Source: Nannocystis punicea
GTDB taxonomy: Bacteria > Myxococcota_A > Polyangia > Nannocystales > Nannocystaceae
Assembly (NCBI RefSeq): GCF_026965555.1
Contig: NZ_CP114040.1
Location: 7,531,001-7,595,000, forward strand
Direction: 5' to 3'
Length of the DNA stretch: 64,000 nt
Shown piece by piece: positions 16,102-24,967 of this stretch. The stretch's first letter is position 1, and each line of letters starts with the position of its first letter. The notes below the pieces were generated by a model that did no database searches, was not told where the DNA came from, and saw only the letters and a program-made list of their open reading frames with translations. The position numbers and the translations under genes are program-made.

Positions 16102-18023
16102 CCGAACGCGCAAGCGCGGCCGCGCCGCGCGTCACCCGCCTGGTCCGGGCCGCCTGCCGGCGCGAGCGGATCGCCGACGCCGCGGCCCTCCTGACCCGCA
16201 TCGCCTTGCCGCTCGGCTGCGCCCTCGCGGCGGTCGGCGTCGTCGCTACCCGCAGGCTCGACGCGCCCGCCTGGCTCGGCTGGCTCGGCCTCGCCCCGGT
16301 GGTCGTCGTGCTCGTCTACGCCGCAGCCCGGCCGGCCCGGCCGCGTCGGGTCGCGCGGCGGATCGACGCCCACTACGGCCTCTACGACCTGATCGGCAAC
16401 GCCCTCGAGTTCGCCGGCAGCTCGGCCGCCGCCGCGCCCGAGGCCGCCGATCTGATGGCGCTGCACGTCGCCGACGCCGAGGCCGCCGCGCCGGCGATCG
16501 ACCCCCGCCCGGTCGTGCCGCTGCGCCCGCCCGGGCTGCGCCTGCACGACTTCGCCGCGGTCGCGCTGCTGGCTCTGGCGATGCTGGTCCCCCGGCCGCC
16601 GCCGCCGGTGGTCGACGAGGATGTCCCTCCGGACATGCCCGAAGAGGCAGCCAAGGCCGCGGCCAAGAAGCCGCCGACCGACCGCGCCTTGGCCGAGCCG
16701 CTGCGCGAGGACCTGCGCGCGCTCAAGGAGGGCGAGGACCGGGCCGCCGCGCTGGCCGAGCGGATGCTGCAGATCCTCGACGCCTACGGGCGCGGCGAGC
16801 TCGACCGCGAGGCCGCCTACGCCCAGCTCGAGGAGCTCGACAAGTCGCTCGCCGAGGCCGAGGCCGACCTCGAGGCGCGCATGGAAGAGGACCCGGCGGT
16901 GCTGGCCGAGGGCGTGCGCCAGCTGGCCGAGGCGCTCAAGCAGGAGGAGATCACGCAGGACGCCGCGGAGGCGCTCGCGCGCGGCGACGGCGACGAGGCC
17001 GAGAAGGCGCTGGCCGACGCGGAGGCCGCGGCCGAGGCGAGCGACGAGGCCGAGCGCTCGATGCAGCGGGCCATGCAGCAGGCCGAGAAGTCGCTCGGCA
17101 AGGCGGCCGGCGAGAACACCGACACCGCGTCGCAGCTGGCCGAGGCCGAGCGCCGGCTCAAGCGCCAGCAGGAGCAGCCCGCCGCCGACCCCGAGGAGCA
17201 GGAGCGCCGGCTCAAGAAGCAGCAGCAGAAGGTCGAGGAGCTGCGCCGCCAGCACGAGCGCGAGAAGGCCGCCCAGCGCAAGCTCGACGAGCTGCGCCGC
17301 CAGGCCAACGACGCCCAGAAGGGCCGGCAGGGCTCGCAGCAGAAGAAGCGCGCGCTGGAGCAGCTGCGCCGCGGGGCCGGCGACGCCGCGCGCAAGGCCT
17401 CGCAGTCGCGCCGGCTCGGCCAGGCCCGCGACGACCTCGAGGAGGCCAAGAGCTTCATGCGCCGCGCCGGCCAGGGCGGCGAGCAGGACGACAAGCGCAA
17501 GCAGCAGATGCAGAAGTTCGCCAAGGCCGCCAAGGGCAAGCGCGGCGACAAGAAGGACGGCCCGACCCTGCTGGTCGAGGGCGACCTCGGCGACGGCGAG
17601 CCGTCGATGCAGATGGAGGGCGACTCCGGCGGCGACCCGCAGGACAGCGGCGACGGCGGCGACCCGCAGGACAGCGGCGACTCCGGCGGCGACGGCCAGG
17701 ACAGCTCGGGCCAGGACTCCGCCGGCGACGGCCAGGCCCAGGGCGACGGCATCGGCCAGGGCTCGGCCGAGGCGCTCGGCGACCCCACCGGCCTCAAGGT
17801 CAAGCCCAAGGACGTCCGCGTCGACCCCAAGCAGGGCAAGGGCACCACCAAGGCCGAGATCATCAAGACCGCCAGCCAGGAAGGCTTCGCCTCCGCGCCC
17901 TACCGCGACATGTACCGCGACTACAAGTCGTTCGCCCAGAGCACCCTCGACAGCGAGGCCCTGCCCGCCGAGCAGCGCCGCCGCATCAAGCGCTACTTCC
18001 AGATGATCCAGCCGCGCAAGTGA
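16077..18023 (+). CDS. DUF4175-like membrane protein with long coiled coil
   Basis: 648 residues, with GGAGG 6 bp before the ATG. Two membrane helices lie at about residues 38-85 and a third at about 158-175. A very long Ala/Glu/Lys/Arg coiled coil follows (about 190-480), then a Gly/Asp/Ser-rich tract with repeated GDPQDSGD (about 515-560). The conserved end is RDYKSFAQSTLD, then the PAEQRRRIKRYFQMIQP type. This layout matches the DUF4175-like proteins of myxobacteria found near MoxR/DUF58/VWA genes, although those partners are absent here. Its role is unknown; an envelope-spanning structural part is a guess. The region at 16619-16652 is a 14 bp-step array read in the linker after the third helix. 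Confidence 0.8.
   Translation: MSQVPRDMSERASAAAPRVTRLVRAACRRERIADAAALLTRIALPLGCALAAVGVVATRRLDAPAWLGWLGLAPVVVVLVYAAARPARPRRVARRIDAHYGLYDLIGNALEFAGSSAAAAPEAADLMALHVADAEAAAPAIDPRPVVPLRPPGLRLHDFAAVALLALAMLVPRPPPPVVDEDVPPDMPEEAAKAAAKKPPTDRALAEPLREDLRALKEGEDRAAALAERMLQILDAYGRGELDREAAYAQLEELDKSLAEAEADLEARMEEDPAVLAEGVRQLAEALKQEEITQDAAEALARGDGDEAEKALADAEAAAEASDEAERSMQRAMQQAEKSLGKAAGENTDTASQLAEAERRLKRQQEQPAADPEEQERRLKKQQQKVEELRRQHEREKAAQRKLDELRRQANDAQKGRQGSQQKKRALEQLRRGAGDAARKASQSRRLGQARDDLEEAKSFMRRAGQGGEQDDKRKQQMQKFAKAAKGKRGDKKDGPTLLVEGDLGDGEPSMQMEGDSGGDPQDSGDGGDPQDSGDSGGDGQDSSGQDSAGDGQAQGDGIGQGSAEALGDPTGLKVKPKDVRVDPKQGKGTTKAEIIKTASQEGFASAPYRDMYRDYKSFAQSTLDSEALPAEQRRRIKRYFQMIQPRK
16619..16652. repeat. 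14 bp-step palindromic array, 3 units
   Basis: GGATGT 16619, ACATGC 16633 and GCAGCC 16647. It is translated within the linker of the DUF4175-like protein. Confidence 0.65.
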
Positions 18024-18030
18024 AGCGGCG

Positions 18031-18092
18031 GCATGACTGAAAGAGCATGTCCCATGCGACATGCCGATAAAACCCTGCGCGATTGGACATGT
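18031..18092. repeat. 14 bp-step palindromic array, 5 units
   Basis: Cores at 18031, 18045, 18059, 18073 (degenerate ccctgc) and 18087. It begins 8 bp after the stop of the preceding gene. The degenerate unit keeps the 14 bp phase. Confidence 0.8.
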
Positions 18093-18140
18093 CCCCGAGG
18101 ATGGTACCCGCGGGCGAACAAAGCGCGGTACGCTGGCGCC

Positions 18141-20147
18141 ATGCGTGCCGCCCTCGCCCTCCTGCTCGCCGCCTGCGGCCCGTCCACCCCCGGGGCGCCG
18201 GCGCCCGCGCCCGTCGCGGCGACGAAGCCCGCTCTCGCGTCCCCGGCGGCGGCGACGCCCGAACGGCTCGCCGCCGATTCGCCGCGCACCACCGTCACCG
18301 GCAACCCCTTCGTCGCGCCCGCGGGCTGGACCCTGTCGGTCCGCGGCCCGGCGACGGTGCTCACGGCCCCGGAGGGCGGCAGCCACGTCGCGCTCGTCGA
18401 CGTCGCCGCCAGCGACGCCGACTCCGCCGTCGCGGCCGCGCTGACGGCCTACGACCCGGCGCTCCGCCTGCCGCTCAGGGCCTGCGTCGCCGCGGCCGAC
18501 CAGGACGGCTGGACCGAGCGCCACGTGTTCACCTACCAGACCCCGCCGAACGCCCGCCGTGATCTCACCGCGGAGGCGCGCCGCGGCGGCCAGGGCTGGA
18601 CCGTGATCGTCCAGGACCTCGCGTGGGAGGTGCTCGAGAGGCGGCTCGCCCAGCGCGGCCTGCTCACCGGCCGACTGCTGCCCCGCGGCCACGAGCGCGA
18701 GTCGTTCGCCGGCGAGCCGGCGCGCGCGCTCGACCCCGCGGCGCTCGCCGAGCTCGACGGCTTCCTGCAGCGCGCGCAGGCCGTCACGGGCGTGCCCGGC
18801 GTGGCGTACGGCCTGATCGAGCGCGGCGAGGTCGTGTTCGCCGGCGGCGTCGGCGTGCGCGAGCTCGGCAAGCCGGCCCCCGTCGACGCCGACACGCGCT
18901 TCATGATCGCCTCGAACACCAAGCAGCTGACCACGCTGATGCTGGCCAAGCTCGTCGACGCCGGGAAGATCGGCTGGGACACGGCCGCGACGGCGCGGCT
19001 GCCGTCGTTCGCGCTCGGCGATCCGGACACGACCCGGAAGGTGCAGATCCAGCACCTGATCTGCGCCTGCACGGGGATGCCCCGCCGGGACCTCGAGTGG
19101 CAGTTCGAGTCGAGCGTGACGACGCCGGAGCAGGTGCTGGCGACGCTGGCGACGACCCAGCCGACCAGCGGGTTCGGCGAGCTGTACCAGTACTCGAACC
19201 CGATGGCCGCCGCCGCCGGCTTCCTCGGCGGCCATGTCCTCTTCCCCGAGCTGGAGCTCGGCCCGGCCTACGACCGGGCGATGCAGACCCTGGTGTTCGA
19301 CCCACTCGGCATGCACGCGACCACCTTCGACCCCGTCCAGGCCCAGCGCGGTCCGCTCGCCCGCGAACACGCGCGCGACTTCGACGGCCACCAGCAGCCC
19401 TCGCTCGTGCAGCTCAACCACACCGTCCTGCCGCTGCGGCCGACCGGCGGCGCGTGGAGCACGGTCCACGACCTGCTCAAGCTCGTGCAGATGGAGCTCG
19501 CCGAGGGCACGCTGCCCGGCGGCGAGAGGTACATCGGCAAGCGCGCGCTGCTGGCCCGCCGCGCGCCGCAGGTCCGCATCGACGCCGACGAGACCTACGG
19601 CATGGGCCTGGTGGCCGCGGACGACCACGGCGTGCCCCTGGTCCACCACGGCGGCATGCTGTTCGGCTTCCACAGCGACGTGCTGTGGCTGCCCGAACAT
19701 CAGGTGGGCGCGGTGATCCTGACCAACGGCGAACCGGGCTGGCTGGTCGTCACCGCCTTCCGGCGCAAGCTGCTCGAGCTGCTGTTCGCCGGCAAGCCCG
19801 CGGCGGAGACCCGCCTGGCGACGGAGACCCGTCAGTACCTCGACGAGCTGGCGGCCGACCGCAAGTCGGTGACCCTGCCCGCCGACCCGGCCGCGGCCGC
19901 CCGACTGGCGCCCGGCTACCACAACGCCGCGCTCGGCCCGATCGCCGTCACCACCGGCGAACGGACGGTGTTCGACTTCGGCGAGTTCGCCGGCGAGGTC
20001 GGCTCGCGCGAGCACCCCGACGGCACCCTGTCGTACGTACTCGCCCTCCCCGGCCTCGTCGGCTTCGAGTTCGTGGCCGGCCCGGAGCGGGCCCTGATCC
20101 TGCGCGACGCCCAGCACGAGTACACCTTCACGCCGAGCGAGCGGTGA
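18141..20147 (+). CDS. serine beta-lactamase-fold hydrolase, lipoprotein
   Basis: 668 residues. The start at 18141 gives a minimal signal peptide ending in the lipobox LLAAC. The N-terminal ~190 residues are a separate domain of unknown role. The beta-lactamase/class C-like domain (about 200-530) has SNTK (S-x-x-K) after FMIA, the YSN tyrosine motif in YQYSNPMA and HHGG as the third motif, so it is probably catalytically competent. The C-terminal part (about 560-668) looks like the domain often found after such hydrolases. Relatives are esterases, D-aminopeptidases and peptidoglycan-linked enzymes; which applies here is not clear. Its stop codon touches the 20147-20222 repeat array. Confidence 0.88.
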   Translation: MRAALALLLAACGPSTPGAPAPAPVAATKPALASPAAATPERLAADSPRTTVTGNPFVAPAGWTLSVRGPATVLTAPEGGSHVALVDVAASDADSAVAAALTAYDPALRLPLRACVAAADQDGWTERHVFTYQTPPNARRDLTAEARRGGQGWTVIVQDLAWEVLERRLAQRGLLTGRLLPRGHERESFAGEPARALDPAALAELDGFLQRAQAVTGVPGVAYGLIERGEVVFAGGVGVRELGKPAPVDADTRFMIASNTKQLTTLMLAKLVDAGKIGWDTAATARLPSFALGDPDTTRKVQIQHLICACTGMPRRDLEWQFESSVTTPEQVLATLATTQPTSGFGELYQYSNPMAAAAGFLGGHVLFPELELGPAYDRAMQTLVFDPLGMHATTFDPVQAQRGPLAREHARDFDGHQQPSLVQLNHTVLPLRPTGGAWSTVHDLLKLVQMELAEGTLPGGERYIGKRALLARRAPQVRIDADETYGMGLVAADDHGVPLVHHGGMLFGFHSDVLWLPEHQVGAVILTNGEPGWLVVTAFRRKLLELLFAGKPAAETRLATETRQYLDELAADRKSVTLPADPAAAARLAPGYHNAALGPIAVTTGERTVFDFGEFAGEVGSREHPDGTLSYVLALPGLVGFEFVAGPERALILRDAQHEYTFTPSER

Positions 20148-20222
20148 TATGTCCACCAGAACATGTGCTTCAGAGCATGTGCTAAAGAACATGCTCTTTC
20201 AGACATTATCTAGATGACATGT
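20147..20222. repeat. 14 bp-step palindromic array, 6 units, between convergent genes
   Basis: Cores atatgt 20147, acatgt 20161, gcatgt 20175, acatgc 20189, acatta 20203 and acatgt 20217. It starts in the stop codon of the plus-strand hydrolase and precedes a convergent gene, so it may end transcription from both sides. Confidence 0.85.
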
Positions 20223-20291
20223 CCTTCCGCGCCGGCCCGCCCGGCCGCGCCAGCCGTGACCCGCCGGCTCACGAATAGCGACGCTGCAATA

Positions 20292-20325
20292 GAGTGTCTC
20301 TCGAGACATGCCTCAAGAGACAGAC
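20292..20325. repeat. 14 bp-step palindromic array, 3 units
   Basis: gagtgt 20292, acatgc 20306 and acagac 20320, 6 bp after the stop of the minus-strand L-domain lipoprotein. Confidence 0.7.
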
Positions 20326-20331
20326 CAAGGA

Positions 20332-21648
20332 TCACTCGCCCTGGGGCGGGCAGCCGACGACGCACTCCGGCCCGCCCTGGTTCTCGCACGCCTCCGAGTA
20401 GCTCTTGCCGACGTGCGACGCGGCCGCCAACCAGGCCTCCGCCTCCGCCTGCGGCAGCATCGGGTTGTCGCGGATGAACACGTGCTCGGCCTGCAAGTCG
20501 ACCGACAGCCCGGTCAACGAGGTGAGGGAGGCGTTGCCGTCGATCTGCAGCAGCTCGACCTGCTCGAGCGCCTCGAGGCCGTGCAGGTCGACGATGCCCC
20601 CCAGACCCCCGCTGCCCCGACACCACCCGAGCGACAGCCAGTCGGACACGGAGCGCAGCGCCGACAGGCCGGCGAGGCTGGTCAGCGCCGGAGCGTCCTC
20701 GACGGTGATCTCTCGCGCCGATGTCACCGCCGGCAGCTCCAGCTCCTGCAACGCCGGCGTGTCGAGGACCTTCAGCGCCGCGAGCCGTCCCGGCCACGCA
20801 AAGCGCGGCAGCGCCGGCAGGTCCCACAGCTCCACCTCGATCGGCCCCGCCGCCGCCGCGAACACCTCGAGCCCGGACGCGTCCGTGAGCGCCGGCATCG
20901 TCCGCAGGGTGATCCGGAGCCCCTGCGGGGCAGACACGGACAGCGCCGCGAAGCCGTCGAGTCCGGTCAGGGTCTCCTCGACGAGGAGGACGCTCGCATG
21001 CCCGGCCAGCGCCGGCGAGAACGCGACCTCGCCCTGCAGCCCCGCGACGCTCGTCAGGCCGTTGCCCTGCAGGTACAGGCCGCCCAGCTGCCGCACCCCG
21101 CTCAGCCCAGACAGGTCGCCGAGCTTCGTGTTGTTTCTCAGCCCCACGTAACCGCCGATGCGCGCCAGCGCCTGCAGCCCGTCGAGGCTGACGAGCTGCG
21201 GGTTGTCGCCGACGCTCAACCACCCGCCGATGCGCTCCAGCGCCTGCAGCCCGTCGAGGCTGACGAGCGCGGCGTTGCCGACGATCCGCAGGTCCCCGCC
21301 GACCGCCCGCAACGCCGACAGCGCCGTCATGTCCGACCAGCCCGTCGTGTCCTCCAGCCGCAGCTCGCCCCGCACCTCGACCACGCACGCGAGCCCGGCG
21401 ACATCGGTGCCGTCGTCGATCCTCAGGTCGCCCTCGATCACCGTCGCGCACGCCTCTCCGGTCGTCGACGTCGGCTCCGAGCCCGCGCTCGTCGGCCCGG
21501 AGCCCGCGCTCGTCGGCTCGGGCCCGCCACTGGTGGCCTCGCTCGCCGTGCTCGGGTCGCCCTTGGGCCCGTGGCAGCCGGCCGCGAGCGCGAGCGCGAC
21601 GAACAGCCGAGCGCAGCGCAGAGGACATGTCCGTTCGGACATTTCCAT
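20332..21648 (-). CDS. receptor L-domain/leucine-rich repeat-like lipoprotein
   Basis: 438 residues. A signal peptide with lipobox LAAGC is followed by a Thr/Ser/Gly/Pro linker with repeated SEPTS-type units. The body consists of receptor L-domain-type repeats (GDLRI, SLDGLQALERIGG, GYVGLRNNTKL and LGGLYLQGN), the irregular beta-helix seen in many myxobacterial surface lipoproteins. The end carries conserved Cys (CENQGGPECVVGC). It probably faces the outside and binds a partner, but this is inferred from fold only. The start is ambiguous (21648 or 21642), because both ATGs and the upstream purine stretch lie within a six-unit 14 bp-step array. Confidence 0.8.
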   Translation of the reverse strand: MEMSERTCPLRCARLFVALALAAGCHGPKGDPSTASEATSGGPEPTSAGSGPTSAGSEPTSTTGEACATVIEGDLRIDDGTDVAGLACVVEVRGELRLEDTTGWSDMTALSALRAVGGDLRIVGNAALVSLDGLQALERIGGWLSVGDNPQLVSLDGLQALARIGGYVGLRNNTKLGDLSGLSGVRQLGGLYLQGNGLTSVAGLQGEVAFSPALAGHASVLLVEETLTGLDGFAALSVSAPQGLRITLRTMPALTDASGLEVFAAAAGPIEVELWDLPALPRFAWPGRLAALKVLDTPALQELELPAVTSAREITVEDAPALTSLAGLSALRSVSDWLSLGWCRGSGGLGGIVDLHGLEALEQVELLQIDGNASLTSLTGLSVDLQAEHVFIRDNPMLPQAEAEAWLAAASHVGKSYSEACENQGGPECVVGCPPQGE

Positions 21649-21700
21649 TGTTACATGCCTTTTCGAGCATGTACCGGCGGACATGTCCTCATCGACATCC
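21625..21700. repeat. 14 bp-step palindromic array, 6 units, over a gene start
   Basis: Cores at 21625, 21639, 21653, 21667, 21681 and 21695. It covers the start codon of the L-domain lipoprotein and reaches to 20 bp before the end of the upstream gene. Confidence 0.85.
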
Positions 21701-21719
21701 GCCGGCCGGCTCGCCGCCC

Positions 21720-22955
21720 TCACCCCTCGGTCGACTCCTCGTGCGCGCGCAGCAGCGGCGCCAGCTCGGCCGGCAGCACCGGGCGGGCCGCGGGGCTGCG
21801 GCGGCTGAACACCAGCCGCTCGGCCTGCGCGCGCACGTGGCGGTAGCCGAACAGGTGGAACACCTGCGTCACCGCCACGCGGGCGACCGCCGGGTCGGCG
21901 ATGAAGTGATCGGCGCGCTCCGGGTCGCGCGACACGCCGGGCAGGTACGGCACCAGCACGTCGAGCCGCAGCGTCCGCAGCGCCGCCGACACGCGCAGGG
22001 CGGTGCGCGACACCGGGCGGGCGATGAAGAAGCCGTCGTCGCCCTGGCCCTGATAGCGCGGCAGCATCATCAGGCCGGTCTCGGGCACGCGCACCTGGCC
22101 GCGGCGATCGTCGGCGACGACCTGGCCGCGCTCGACGATCTGGAAGTTGACGAAGTCCGGCGCCATGACGAACGGCTCGTCCTCGGGCTTGACGACGTGG
22201 CGGTGGCGGATCTCGCAGACCGCGGGCATACCGTCGCCTCCGGCCGCGAGGCGGGCGCGGTGGGCCGCGAGGTCGGGCACGTGGCGCGGCTCGAGCGAGC
22301 CGGCGGCGACCAGCATCAGGAGGAGCGCCGACTCGTGGAAGTCGATCGTGCGCGGGTCGTCGTGCTGCCCGCCCTCGACCGCCACGCCGACGTGGCCGAG
22401 GTCGCACAGGTAGCCCAGCATCGAGCCCTCGATCACCTCCTCGAGCCCGAGCACCACCGGGATCGGCAGCGCCAGCGCCAGCGGCCGGTTGCGCAGGACG
22501 TCGGCCATGCACGAGAACGGGGTCGACAGCGCCGACGTGCTGTGGAGGTCGATGAAGCTGACCGGCCCGTGGCGCAGGAGCGGCAGGAACACCGCGAGCA
22601 GCTCGCGGGTCTCCTGGTCCTCGGCCGTCTCGACGGTGCCCTGAGCGATCCGGGCGATGTTCTCCGGCGTCCAGCGGCGGTTGAGATCGCGGTCGACGTA
22701 CCGGCGGCGCTCGACCAGCGCGCGCCGGTTGCCGGTCACGCCGATCAGCTCGCCGCGCAGCGGCACGTCGGCCTCGCGCAGGCGGGCGAGCACGCGCGAG
22801 ATGGCCGAAAGACCAGCCGGCTCGTTGCCGTGGATCGCCCCGACGCACACGACCGTGGGCCCGGGGCGCCCGCTGCTGTAGCGCCCGAGCACGCGCGGGT
22901 GCGCGCCCGGGCCATCGGGGAGCGGAGACGGCGGCGCGCTACTGCTGAGCGTCAC
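21720..22955 (-). CDS. succinylglutamate desuccinylase/aspartoacylase family metallohydrolase
   Basis: 411 residues from a GTG at 22955. Zinc-binding GAIHGNEPAG (H-x-x-E) lies near the N-terminus, with the second His in DLHSTSA, so the M14/AstE-AspA active site is complete. EVIEGSMLGY and GVAVEGGQHDD follow the family pattern. Family members remove acyl or aminoacyl groups from amino acids or peptides. It overlaps the 3' end of the GCS2-CBS gene by 17 bp, so the two are translationally coupled and probably act on the same metabolite. The protein is longer than AstE (~320) because of an extra C-terminal region. The real substrate is unknown. Confidence 0.87.
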   Translation of the reverse strand: MTLSSSAPPSPLPDGPGAHPRVLGRYSSGRPGPTVVCVGAIHGNEPAGLSAISRVLARLREADVPLRGELIGVTGNRRALVERRRYVDRDLNRRWTPENIARIAQGTVETAEDQETRELLAVFLPLLRHGPVSFIDLHSTSALSTPFSCMADVLRNRPLALALPIPVVLGLEEVIEGSMLGYLCDLGHVGVAVEGGQHDDPRTIDFHESALLLMLVAAGSLEPRHVPDLAAHRARLAAGGDGMPAVCEIRHRHVVKPEDEPFVMAPDFVNFQIVERGQVVADDRRGQVRVPETGLMMLPRYQGQGDDGFFIARPVSRTALRVSAALRTLRLDVLVPYLPGVSRDPERADHFIADPAVARVAVTQVFHLFGYRHVRAQAERLVFSRRSPAARPVLPAELAPLLRAHEESTEG

Positions 22956-24855
22956 GCAGGTAGCTTTCGAGCAATTTGCCCGACACGTCAATCAGGTCGC
23001 GCTCGGTGATCACGCCGACCAGCTTGTCGCCCTCGACCACCGGCAGGCACGAGATGCCGCGCTCGCGCATCAGCTTCATCACCTCGAGCGTCGGCATCTC
23101 CGGGCCGATCGTCAGCGGGTTCTTGACCATCAGCTGGGCGACCGTGGCGTTGTCCTGGGCCACGCGGGACCCGCGGGCGACCATGCGGATCAGCGCCCGG
23201 TGCGACAGCAGGCCGACCAGCCGGCCCTCCTCGTCCTCGACGAGGATGTGGCGGATCTTCTTCCAGTCCATGATGTTGGCCGCGAGGTCGATGATGTCGC
23301 TCGGCTGGACCGTGAAGATGTCGGTCGACATGAACTGACCGGCCGTCTGATACGAGTCGCGCCACGTCTTCGGCTCGCCCTCGAGCCGCGCGGTCTCCCA
23401 CGTGTGGACCGGCGCGCCGCTCTTCTGGTTGGCGAGCATCGCCGACGACAGCGTGCGGTAGCGGACGTCCGAGGTGCCCTGCTCGCCCATCGCGTGCAGC
23501 GAGTTGAGCATCCACTGCGCGCCGGTGGTGCCCTTGCGGACGCGCTCCTCGATGGTGCCGAGGTAGCGGTCGATGTCGCTGCCGTCGACCTTGACGTGCT
23601 GCAGGCCCCAGCGGGCCACCGGCAGCAGCTCGTTCAGGATCAGCTCCTGCGCCGACATCGTCCGGCCCTTCCACGACTGCTGGGCCTTGAGGCCGTCCCG
23701 CGCGGCGTTGAAGAAGTTGGACTTGGCGTCCTCGAAGGACATGTCCTTGAAGACAGGCCGCTCGTCCTCGGCGAGCGCCGCCATCATGCCGAAGAAGAAC
23801 GCCGCGTTGGCGACCTCGTCGAGCACCGTCGGGCCCGACGGCAGCACGCGGTTCTCGATGCGCAGGTGGGCCTTGTCGCCGCTGATGCCGTAGCAGGCGC
23901 GGTTCCAGCGGTACACCGTGCCGTTGTGCAGGCGCAGCGCGCCGAACTGCGGGATCCCGCCGCGCTCGATCACCTGCATCGGGTCCTCGTCGATCGCGTT
24001 GGCGATGAGGATCCGGAAGCGGGCGATGTCCTCGCGGAAGATCTCGAGCACGCTCTGCTGGATCCACCCGTCGCCGAAGTGCACGCGCGGGCGGGCGGCG
24101 CGGTCGACCCGCATCTGCGAGCGGGTGTCGACCGAGCGCTCGAACAGGGCGATGCGCGTCTCGTGCCACAGGCGGTGCTTGAGCAGCACCGGCGAGTTGA
24201 CCGCCGCGGCCAGGAGCGGCCCGGTGACGGCCTGGGCGAGGTTGTAGAACTTGGCGAACTCGCGCGGGCTGACCTGGAAGTGGACCTGGAAGCTGGTGTT
24301 GCACGACTCGAGCATCACGTTGTCGTGCGTCGTCTCGAGCTCCTCGATGCCGCGGATCAGCACGTGGAAGTCGTCGCCGCGGAGCCGCCGCAGGGTGCGG
24401 TTCAGCTCGAGGTAGCGCGGCTTGGGCGTCATGTTGTCGAGCCCGAGGTCGGCCTTGCGCAGCGTCGGCAGGATGCCGGTCAGCAGGATGTCGGCGCCGC
24501 AGTGGCGCGCGGCGTCGCGGGCGACCCCGACGACCTCGTTGAGCTCGTCCTCCATGCGGCGCAGGCAGGCGGCGTTGAACACCTGCGGCGACAGGTTGGC
24601 CTCGAGGTTGAAGCGCGCGAGCTCGGTGGTGAGGCGCGGGTCCTGGGCCCGCTCGAGCACCTCCATCACCACCGAGGCGGGACGCAGGCTGCGGTCGACG
24701 AGGAACATCTCTTGCTCGGCGCCGACCCGGCGCACGCCGGTCTCGAAGCGATCGGTCTCGAGCAGCCGCTCGAGCGCGACCACGTCGTCGAGGAGCTTCT
24801 TCATGAAATTGCGCAGCTGGTCGTCGTCGGACGTCGCGATGTTTTGTTCACCCAT
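22939..24855 (-). CDS. GCS2-type glutamate-cysteine ligase-like enzyme fused to a CBS pair
   Basis: 638 residues starting MGEQNIAT. Residues about 35-400 follow the GCS2 (YbdK-like) amidoligase fold, with GAEQEMFLVD, FNLEANLSPQ, TGILPTLRK, the SFQVHFQVS segment and a late RIENRVLPSG arginine motif. Two CBS domains occupy the end (about 505-625, MSTDIFTVQPSDI and LMVKNPLTIGPEMP), likely binding adenine nucleotides and regulating the ligase. The enzyme should join a carboxylate to an amine using ATP, but substrates cannot be read. It overlaps an aspartoacylase-like gene. A two-unit 14 bp-step array (23739-23758) is translated as FKDMSF. Confidence 0.87.
   Translation of the reverse strand: MGEQNIATSDDDQLRNFMKKLLDDVVALERLLETDRFETGVRRVGAEQEMFLVDRSLRPASVVMEVLERAQDPRLTTELARFNLEANLSPQVFNAACLRRMEDELNEVVGVARDAARHCGADILLTGILPTLRKADLGLDNMTPKPRYLELNRTLRRLRGDDFHVLIRGIEELETTHDNVMLESCNTSFQVHFQVSPREFAKFYNLAQAVTGPLLAAAVNSPVLLKHRLWHETRIALFERSVDTRSQMRVDRAARPRVHFGDGWIQQSVLEIFREDIARFRILIANAIDEDPMQVIERGGIPQFGALRLHNGTVYRWNRACYGISGDKAHLRIENRVLPSGPTVLDEVANAAFFFGMMAALAEDERPVFKDMSFEDAKSNFFNAARDGLKAQQSWKGRTMSAQELILNELLPVARWGLQHVKVDGSDIDRYLGTIEERVRKGTTGAQWMLNSLHAMGEQGTSDVRYRTLSSAMLANQKSGAPVHTWETARLEGEPKTWRDSYQTAGQFMSTDIFTVQPSDIIDLAANIMDWKKIRHILVEDEEGRLVGLLSHRALIRMVARGSRVAQDNATVAQLMVKNPLTIGPEMPTLEVMKLMRERGISCLPVVEGDKLVGVITERDLIDVSGKLLESYLRDAQQ
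23739..23758. repeat. 14 bp-step palindromic array, 2 units
   Basis: ACATGT 23739 and ACAGGC 23753, spacer CCTTGAAG, inside the GCS2-CBS gene. Confidence 0.65.
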
Positions 24856-24967
24856 GGGCGTATCCGGCCGCAGGGTATCGCGGGTCGGATCGGCGGCCAA
24901 ATTCGGATCGCCGGGTCTCGCGGGCCTCAAGCGCGAAGCGCGCGCAGAACAGCGTCACGCAGGGCCG

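Noticed and set aside
15738..20192. 1484-codon open frame on the minus strand
   Set aside because: Mirrors the DUF4175-like and serine hydrolase genes on the plus strand and shows no family pattern.
20147..20222. Array considered as a CRISPR
   Set aside because: The step is 14 bp, the spacers are not unique and resemble each other, and there are no cas genes.
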